From NCBI GenBank assembly GCA_963576725.1, contig OY755242.1:22751315-22815314 (forward strand): a stretch of 64,000 nucleotides of DNA, given 5' to 3'. Below are positions 1 through 9,900 of this stretch, piece by piece. The translations under genes and the position numbers were made by a program. Origin of the DNA: Azorinus chamasolen (Eukaryota; Mollusca; Bivalvia; Cardiida; Solecurtidae). The notes under the pieces were generated by a model. That model worked only from the letters and a program-made list of their open reading frames with translations. It was not told the DNA's origin and made no database searches. Positions within the stretch are counted from its first letter, which is position 1. Every line of letters starts with the position of its first letter.

Positions 1-330
1 CTTGATGTTTGACCTTGACCATTTACTACTCATCATGGCAACCCTCAACTCCAAATATGAGGACTCCAGGTGAAAACTGGATGAGTTATTGATCAGAAAC
101 CATTTGGTCTAATTTGACCCTTGACCTTGAAGTTTGACCTTGATCTCTCATCTACTGATCACAAAGTCTATTGGGGTCATCTACTGATCATGACTAATCT
201 CCCTAATATATATGAGGATTTTACGTGAAAACAGGATGATGATTTATTGACCGGAGACCATTTGGTCTATCAGCAGACAGATGAACACTTTCAAAGCTAT
301 TTCCCACACGTGCAATTTATCACTCTTTTT
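1..330. repeat. Two diverged copies of a ~150-bp unit
   Basis: GAAAAC(A/T)GGATGA...ACCATTTGGTCTA occurs at about 73-115 and 218-270, with TTTGACCTTGA runs between. It resembles the tandem cores of the bivalve elements elsewhere in the window. No exon is visible. Confidence 0.5.
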
Positions 331-701
331 TAAAGGTAGGCATAATTAAAAGAGTCTCAGATATGACGCATGTTGAGCAAAATATGTAATACCTTGTCCT
401 ATGCTTAGTATGATAATGAAGATGATGTGATTCTAATGTGTACCAACAGTATAGAATTTGTCTGAGAATAAGAGCGAGTGTACAGACATGTCCTCATATT
501 TACAATTCAGACTATTAACCATGACTCCATAGATACACTTTTTTTCATGCCTCTGTAAACAGAAAAGACCAAGATCAGACAGTTCCTACAGAAGCCATCT
601 GATCAGTGTCTGCTCAGTTTGCTTATGAAATGATATGGTTCTGATTCTAAAATTTTTGTCAATTCCCTTGTCTATAGTAACATTATAAAAATTCAGTTTA
701 A
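331..701. other. Unassigned sequence
   Basis: It contains a weak copy of the MITE-B hairpin at about 538-660 (ACAGTTCCTACAGAAGCCAT with flanks). Otherwise I see nothing. Confidence 0.4.
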
Positions 702-1237
702 TTAACACATTACCCCCTAGTGACACATTTTTGCGCCTCTATAAAATTCACATTATGAAACCATTGTGATAAATAGAGCATTTGCTCCTATAGGAGGCTA
801 TGCTCTATTTATCACAATGGTTTCAAACTACAAAATTCTAAAATGTTCCTTTTCTCTAGTTAATGCTCCTTTGTAGGTGGCGGTGGTCTAGTGGTAACGC
901 GCTTGACTATCAGTCCGGAGGTCCGGGGTTCAAATCCCGGTCCCACCCGGGAATTTCAGAGACGCTTTTCCGTGTCTCCCACCCGCACATCCTCTCCACC
1001 CAGGGGTTAAAATGGGTACCTGTGAGGGTCACTCGCCGGTACTGCGGCTGCATGATTGCGCCACATGTTAGCAGTGCTCAATATTGTAGGCCAATGACTC
1101 AATGATCAGGGGAGTAAATGTACAGTCGGCTGAGCGGTCATTCGGACTGAAAGTAGACTATAACTAGGTACTTTACTTTTTAGTAGATTAATTAAAAAAG
1201 ATTGGGTCTAAAAATAGCCTTGGAGAGAATGAGTTAA
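702..1237. mobile_element. MITE family A copy, interrupted by the SINE
   Basis: Family A is about 230 bp, begins TTAACCCATTCC or similar and ends in its complement. Its long central hairpin is AACCATTGTGATAAATAGAG, CATTTGCTCC and the complement. TTAA at both ends and CCC/GGG termini suggest piggyBac-type mobilisation. This copy's loop reads TATAGGAGGC, breaking the stem centre. Confidence 0.85.
877..1177 (+). mobile_element. tRNA-derived SINE
   Basis: The tRNA-like head has a box A (TGGTCTAGTGGTAACGC, 884-900) and a box B (GGTTCAAATCC, 927-937) within a perfect CCGGG/CCCGG T-stem. The acceptor and anticodon arms are imperfect, so it is not a working tRNA gene. An unrelated tail of about 230 bp follows. 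It splits a MITE whose halves are 702-876 and 1178-1237. Confidence 0.82.
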
Positions 1238-1307
1238 TATTCATGATGTCAAAATTTCTTGCATGAAGTATTGGGTAAAGTGTGCTTCTCATTTCATGGT
1301 TATTTAC

Positions 1308-1424
1308 CTTGTCCATTAGTTTGGTTAGGTCTTGGAACGACTGGCTAATTGAAGCATCTGTCTGTTTTTGTTTCTGTTGAATAGATCTTTCAATTCCCAC
1401 TATACCCGGTCTGTGTCTGGCTCC
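1308..1424 (-). CDS. VPS36: VPS36 coding exon 6
   Basis: Thirty-nine codons between the acceptor TTTTTTAATCCAG and the donor GTAAAT. It encodes GARHRPGIVGIERSIQQKQK and on to QDLTKLMDK, matching GIVGIERKLEEKRKETD...LSKLM. Joined to exon 5 the reading frame runs on without a break. I see no further VPS36 exon between 1 and 1307. Confidence 0.95.
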
Positions 1425-3858
1425 CTGGATTAAAAAAATAATATGCAACCTGAGATTTTAGAATCATACACCAGATACAGCAGAATCTATAAATACATGA
1501 CAAAGACGCATTTGCAAATAGAGTAGACTTCAGGACAGATAGCTCCTGTAAGGTCTACTATGTTTGCTTATGGAATAACATAGATCTGATTCTACATTTT
1601 CGCCAAAGCAAAAACTTCTGATGTTCATGTGCTATAATAAAAATGAACAAAGAGATAGACATTAGTGTATTTGCATCCATAAATATTCATGAACTAAAGG
1701 GTTATAGCTAAACTTTAATGAATAATTATGAGTTGCTATTAAACCTTTAACACATTATCCCCTAGTGACGCATTTTTGGGCATCTATAAAAGTCACTTTA
1801 TGAAAACAATGTAATAAATAGAGCATTTGCTCCTATAGGAGCAAATGCTCTATTTATCACAATGGTTTCAAACTACAAAATTCTAAATGTTTCCTTTCCT
1901 CTAGTTAATGCTCTTTTTCGGTAGATACATTCAAAGTTGTTGGGTCTTAAAATAGCCTATGACTACGAGGGAATTAGTTAACAAGCTACTGGTGAATCCT
2001 TTTTACGTTTGCAAACAGTCGGGTCAGGACAAGATGCAGAGTAACTCCGCATCTCATCAGGATCTAAACTATTTGACACTCTGATAGAGCTTTGGAACAG
2101 AACAGCAAGACAAATAAAGTGTGAAAACTGAAGTAAATAGCATTTTCTATCCATGAAAATTTGCTCAGCAGACTAAATTTCAATGCATAAAAATATAAGT
2201 AAAAATCCTCTTCTGAGCAACTTTTATCCTGGTTTAAACCTTTCCTCCATAAATATGTCTTTCTACACCTCTGTAATAACCACTACTTGAAACCATTGTG
2301 ATAAATAGAGCATTTGCTCCTATAGGAGCAAATGCTCTATTTATCACGATGGTTTCAACCTACAAAATTCTAAAATTTTACTTTTCTCTAGTAAATGCTC
2401 CTTTTGGGTAAATTCATTCAAAGAGGTTGGGTCTAAAAATAGCCAACGGAGGAAAGGGTTAAGCAACAATGAATATTGATTTTTCACAATGAAATATGGG
2501 CAAGGGACACTGTAGAATCAGATCTATATTATTCCTACAAGAAAACAGAGCAGATCCTGAGCAGACGGCTCCTACAGGAGATATCTGATCTGGGTCTACT
2601 CTGTTGTACAAAGGTTTACAAAGGCGGGACCACAGTAAAACCTCTCTATAACGGCCACTTAATTACATAAAGTATTTTGTGTTAAAGGCAGGTGGCTGCA
2701 TAAAGCAAAATGAAAGAAAAACAGAACGCTCCTATAGGAGTGTTCTGTTTTACTTTCACCTTGCTTTGAGCAGCCACCTGCCCTAAATACCAACTAATTA
2801 ACATAATTTAGTGGCCGTTATAGAGAGGTTTTACTGTATTAAGTAAAGGTTTAAAAGGCTGACAAATAGACTTCACTTTAAACCTTTAACCCAGTACCCG
2901 TTAGATATGACTTTTGGCACCTTTGCAAACAAAGTAGACCCAGATCAGATCATTCAGATGACTCTGTTTGCTTATTGTATTCACTGGCACCAGTTCACAA
3001 ATGTGATTTTGTCTATATGTGGTTTTCTGCATGTCTCCTGTCATATAGCTCTATACCATGGTGCATATAACTAGTGTGCTATATATAGAACTATAGTCAC
3101 TGTTGATCTAATGTCAGTGGTGCAATTATATAATTCTGACTCAACACTTTCTGCCATGACCAAAATACCCTGTAGTCATATGCCATTATAAACAATCAGC
3201 AAAACAATCTTTATGGTGTCATTCTTGTACAAATATTCGAGAGGCAAAATGTTAAAAAAGTATAAGCATATGCCAGTCTTCATGTTAATCAATTTCCTAA
3301 TGGACAGAAAAGACATGTAGTTTACATATTAAAATATGTTACCCTTATCAGACAATTGAACTTCGATCTATAGCAATTTTTACACAATTCCAATTCCTTC
3401 AAGCTTTTGAGAAACTAGTAACAAAGCATCAATCAGCTTGGATCCAGATGAGATAGATAAAGCCTCATATACCTGTAATCCACACTCAGACACTGTATGT
3501 ACTACAGTACACATCAATGACCTCCTGTTGGAGGTAAATGTAATTGGGACTAAAGCCTCATATACCTGTAATCCACACTCAGACACTGTATGTACTACAG
3601 TACACGGCAATGACCTCCTGTTGGAGGTAAATGTAATTGGGACTATAGTCTCATATACCTGTAATCCAGGTTGAGAAGGTGGCAAACTTTTCTGCTCCCA
3701 TTTCTTGTCTTGTAATACTTGGTTGAAATATCTATAAAACTGAGAGAAGAAATACAAAAATTATTGAAATACACAAGTATCAAATTATCAGAATTGACTG
3801 CTTTGTGACAAATAATGTTGTATAAAAAATATCTAAGGGCTGTTCCATTTAAATGTTT

Positions 3859-3900
<42 letters not shown>

Positions 3901-6900
3901 GAAGGCACTTTAAAAAACAGCTATGCATGGATGGGTTTTGCTGCAAAAAATGGTACTAATTGGTTTGTGCATTAATAAAAAACTTCTATGGGTGGGTGGC
4001 CGAATTTGAAAGTGCCTTCCTGCACCCCCATACACATTTAAATGGAACAACCCTAAGCTCTAAACTCATCACTGAACACTGCATAATATACAATCTGACA
4101 TAATAAGTGTTTACAGTACTTTAAACCCTTCTCTTGCTGAATTTTAAAATACATTTCTCCTTCTTTACCCATGCCCTGTTGTATAATTACATATATCTTC
4201 ACTGTGTACACGTATTTCGCTGTGCAATCACTGCTGTGGAGTGCACTGGTTGTGCAATCAACTTGTAAATAGTGCAGACCCTGATGAGACAGCTCCTGCA
4301 GGAGCTGTCTCATCTGGGTCTTCACTATTTACAGGTAGGTATATTGACGTGAATAGCAAGTGAAGGGTTAAAGGCAATCTGCCTATGAATGACAGGTTTT
4401 AGAAGTCTGTAAATTTGGAGTTTGTTAAACGAAGAAGAGCAGGGTGTTGAAATGATTTACAAACAATTACTTAAAATTACAAAAATTTAATGTCGCTAAT
4501 GTTATATTTTCGGCCAAATTTGTGTGTGTTTTTGTTAGTTGATTAGTTCCCCAAGGGTGATCCAAACGATTCAGTATGTGTTTGTGACATCTCAATAAAA
4601 GTTTGTTCTAGAACAAGAAATTATGAGTGGCAATGTAAACTGTTATTATTGATTCACAAATGAATTTTACTATTTAAGTTGTCCCGGGAAATCTTTACAA
4701 AATGGTCGAAAGACATTTTCAAAGCATGCATTATATAGACAAATTACCTTTAACATGATAAGTCAGCATTTGCAAACAAGATCGGACAGCTACTACAGGG
4801 ACTGATCTGTTTGCTTATATGTTACACATAAGGCCCGGAGGTTATAAAACATTTTGCTTGAATCTGAGAACATTCGCAAGCATCTGATTGGTCCGATTCT
4901 GAGCTTGCTCAGAATCTGACCAATCAGATACTTGAGAATGATCTCAGACTCAGACTGAGAAGTTTTATAACCTTGATTCTCTACTGCCAGGACAAAATAA
5001 AAAGTTATTTTATATTTCAATAGATAATAGGTACATTGTGTAAGATCAAAATTTCAAATCCCTTAGTCAAACCCTATCTTATACCCTTTAATTGATGAAT
5101 ATTCATGTAAGAAATAATGACATCAGTAATATTAATTTTTACAATAGTGCATGGACACAGGAATTTTGGCCATGGAAAAAACTGTAGAATCATATCTATA
5201 TTTTTTCATATGCAAACAGAGCAGACTCTGATCAGATGGCTCCTACAGGAACTCTCTGATCTGGATCTACTCTGTCTGAAAAGGTGTAGAAAGGCGTATT
5301 TATAGAGTAAAGGGTTAATATCTGGAGCTCTGTCTATAACTGTTAAAGCAAACCTGTGACTCTCCGGATTCTCTGAATGAAAGACGTATGTAGTTGTATC
5401 TACTGTAGTTGGTGGGGCCCGACGGTGCCCCATCTTGAGCCTGGGTCAAGTGAACTACAATTTTGGCACTGAAATACATGAAGAGATATACTGAACAAAA
5501 AAATCAGCAATAATCTAACTACAAAAGGGTTTGAAGAACAATAATTGTTATCTGACAGCAGAAATGTGACAAAAAAACATGTGATGAAAATGAATTTATA
5601 ATATTATTTAGTTGAATTTTTATAATGGCACAAGGACAAAGATTTTGGCTATGGCGGAAACTGGAGAATCACATCTATATTATTCCAAAAGCAAACACAT
5701 AACTCTGATAACCCATTCCCTCGTAGGCTATTTTTAGACCCAACCTCTTTGAATAAATCTACCAAAAAGGAACATTTAGTAGAGAAAAGGAACATGTTAG
5801 AATTGTGTAGTATTGAAACTATTGTGATAAATAGAGCATTTGCTCCTATGGAGCAAATGCTCTATTTATGACAATGGTTTCAAGAAGTGACTATTACAGA
5901 GGCGTAGAAAGGCGTATTTATGGAGGAAAGGGTTAACTGTACCTGTATAGTATTACAGTGGCTGTCTAATATGAGTCTACTCTACACACAAATGCGTAAA
6001 TACATTATAAGTTTTTTTCAAGTATAAGATTAACCCTTCACTTCATGGAGACACCTTTTGGCACCTTTGCAAACAGAGTAGACCCAGACCAGATGAATCC
6101 TGTAGGAGCTGTCTTTATCAGGGCCTGCTCTCTTTGCTTATGAAATAATGTAGATCTATTTCTACACTGTTGCTGCCATGGTAAACCTTCCCTTGTTAAC
6201 CCATTACCTCATAGGCTATTTTTAGATACAACTTCTTTGAACAAATCTACCGAAAAGGAGCATTAACTAGAGAAAAGGAAATTTTTTAGAATTTTGTAGT
6301 TTGAAACCATTGTTATAAATAGAGCATTTGCTCCTATAGAAGCAAATGCTCTATTTATCACAATGGTTTCACGAAGTGACTTTTACAGTCGTCAAAAGTC
6401 GTCAATATGAGGGAATGGGTTAAAGATGCCATAATGAAAATTCAGCTCATAAATATTTATACAGTCATTATTTCTGACATGAATCTTCATGAAGTAAAGG
6501 TTCAATAACTCCCGGCTGTTGAAGTCAAGAAGTATGCAACATAGCTAAAGACACTGTGAAAATAGGAGACTTACACATTGTAAGCAGTATAGACCCATAT
6601 CAGCTCCCATAATGGACGGACCTCTAATCATGTTCTACATTATTGGCTATTACCTGTATAACCCTTTACTACATGAATATTCATGTAAAATAATGACATC
6701 TTCAATTTTAATATTAGATTGTTGTAATAGCATACGGACATAAAAACTTTTGGCCATAGCAGAAGCTGCAGGATCATATCTATATTACATCATAAGCAAA
6801 CAGAGCAGACCCTGATCAGACAGCTCCTACAGGAGCCATCTGATCTGGGTCTACCCTGTTTGCATATAAAGGCATATTAACAGAGTAAAGGGTTAAAACC

Positions 6901-9900
6901 TCAGTTCAATGTAAATGTGTAATTAGTAGAGAATTACCAATGAATGTTCTAACTCTTTACTGCATATAGATACATATTCTAATGACTTTGCATCTGAGTA
7001 GGAGCTGAGGCTCTGCTGATTGATCAGGGTCCATTCTTATAATGCTATTTAGTCGAGTCTGAGTTCGTACTCAAGCTTTTGATTAGTCAGATTTGAGCCA
7101 AAGGCTCAAATCTGACCAATCAAAAACTTTATAAGGATGGATACTGGGTCTTTGCTGATTTGCTGACTGTTCAGGGTCTGTTGTATTTGCTGACTGATCA
7201 GGGTATGTCCTATTTGCTGACTGATCAGGGTCTGTTCTATTTGCTGACTGATCAGGGTCTGTCCTATTTGCTTATGTATATCGGATTCTACGGATATTGT
7301 CATGGTAAAAAATTCCTTTGTTTATACGAATTCATCCAATACATATTCATGAGATAGTCATGTAGTAAAGTTAATTTTAATTTTCAAAAATTAAAAACTA
7401 AAGAATTACCTTTTAGCAAAACCAGATTGCTGCTCTTCTAAATACACCACTAAACTCAAGGGCAAAGCCAGACCAGAAGACTGTAAAGGAAAATCAAATA
7501 TAACAAATTCTGTTGATAGGGCATATTTGAAGTATCATGTTTTATGCAAAAGGGTCTGTAAACCCGCCTTGATGTGACTTCTCAATGAATTAAAAAAAAC
7601 TAGACTACTGTCGAGGAAGGGCCCGCTCGCGTAGGAGGTATCGCATAAGTCTGCATATTGTAAGCCTGGTTTTCCTAATGCAGAACTGCAGCAACATAAC
7701 TAAATATGCATGTAATTTGCTTAACTGGGTACTCTTGCTAGGTACTTCAATAATAAGCATATAGTGAGCAAGTTTGATAGAAATCGAACCAATCTTTAAG
7801 AAGATATGTCACAGAAACAATCAGCCAATCAGATTGTATCCTCATCAATAAATATGTGTAGAATATGCCAACCACAGAACCCATACGAGGTAAATGGATA
7901 TCAAGTACACTGGGCAAGTTTGGTGAAAATTGGACCATTCCTTCAGGAGATATTGTATGGAAACCAATCCGCTAATCAGATTGCAGCAGTTTAAGTGCAA
8001 ATGCCTGTAATTTTTTAAAAAAAAGGCGCAGAAATTGCTGAACAAAGTACTCATGTGGAGTACTTGAATATCAAGTACAACAAGCAAGTTTGGTGAAAAT
8101 TGGACCATTACTTCAGGAGATATTGCAAGGAAAGAAATCCGCTAATCAGATTGCAGCAGCCTAAGTGAAAATGCCCAATTTTAAAACAAGAGTGTTCAGA
8201 GGAGCACATGTGTTACCTGCTGGAAAAAGTGTTAGTTAAAAAAAAAAAGTGTGATGGACAAAAAAATGTGATAGACAAAAAAGTGTGACAGACAGACAGA
8301 CAGATGACAGAACACTGCCTCTCGGCAGGTGACACAAAAACTGTGCAAAAATTGTCAAAAACAGAACTCATGTGAAGTACTTGGATATCAATAACACTGA
8401 GCAATTTTGGTGAAAATTAGACCATTCCTTGAGGAGATATTGCGCGGAAACCAATCAGCTAATCAGATTGCAGCAGCCTAAGTGAAAATGCCCGTAATTT
8501 TCCGAAAAAAAAAAAGTGCAGAAATTGCCGAACTCAGAACCCATTCAAGGTACATGGATATCAATGATACAATTACACTGAGAAAGTTTGGTGAAAATTG
8601 GACCATTCCTTGAGGAGATATTGCACAGAAACTAATCAGATTGCAGCAGTCTAAGTGAAAATGCTCCTTATTTTCCGAAAAATGCGTGGAAATTGCCAGA
8701 CACAGAACCCATGCAACGTAATTGGATATCAAGTACACTGAGCAAGTTTAGTGAAAATTGGACCATTCCTTGAGGAGATATTGCGCGGAAACAAAAAACA
8801 GACAGACAAGCTGACTACTATAGGGCACCCGTATCTTGATGCGGGGCCCTAATGACAATTGCTCATCAACACTTTACCTCATAAACATTTATGCAAGAAA
8901 TGACTCCATCATGAATATCAATTCACTTATATCTTTATAATACTGGTAGCACATAAACACATGAACTTTTGTCCACTAAGACAGAAACTGTTGAACCATA
9001 TCTATTTAAGTCCATAAGCAAACAGGACTTTTCAATTTTTACATGAAAATCCTGTCTTACTTCATTCATTAACCCTTTCTTTCATATAAACGCTTTTTTT
9101 CCGTATTTGCAAACAGAGTAGACCCACATCAGATGGCTCCTATAGGATTCCTTATGGAATTCGATAGATCTATTTCTTTACTTTCTACAATGGCTACAAT
9201 GTTTCACCTTCCATATTGTATTATAACTATTTTGTCCATGAATATTCATTTCTTACTCCCAATTCACGCAAGCTTTTAACCCTTTACTCCATAAATACGC
9301 CTTCCTATGCCTTTGCAAACAGAGTAGACCCAGATCAGATGGCTCCTATAGGAGCCGTCTGATCAGGGTCTGCTCTGTTTGCTTATGATATAATATAGAT
9401 ATGATTTTACAGTTTCTGCCATGACAAATGTTTCTGTGTTAATATGCCATTTTGAAAATGAATATAATTAATATTCATGATGTCATTAATTTTTACATGA
9501 ATATTCATGGAGTAAAGGGTAAAAAAACCCAAAAAACCCCACACTGAACTGAGTGTCAACAACTTCGATTCCAATGAGACAAGAGGTTTCTTGTTGTTTC
9601 AATTAGACAACTAATTTGTTTTCAATTTGTTTGCAAATGCAAGACTGTAGAATCATATCTACAGACTAAAGTCTACATGCCATAAGTGTAAAACACACCA
9701 GTGTCAAAATTTGACAGCTGCATAAGATTACCTTGCTGAAGTTGTCTTTCCATATTAGCCTGTGAGTTGATAGAGACAGAATCCCTTGGTTGAAATTGGT
9801 CTGAAACACAAATAATAAACTCTTTGAATGCTAGTACTGAATTTGTGATTACCTATACAAGAAATTTGCTGAGGAAAAATACTAACCAGTTGACCTCAAA

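Noticed and set aside
877..950. Functional tRNA gene
   Set aside because: The T-arm is perfect, but the acceptor stem has mismatches and the anticodon arm does not fold to a 7-base loop. A SINE tail follows.
863..1105. 80-codon plus-strand open frame over the tRNA-like region
   Set aside because: It lies across the SINE head and tail, with no protein similarity I recognise.
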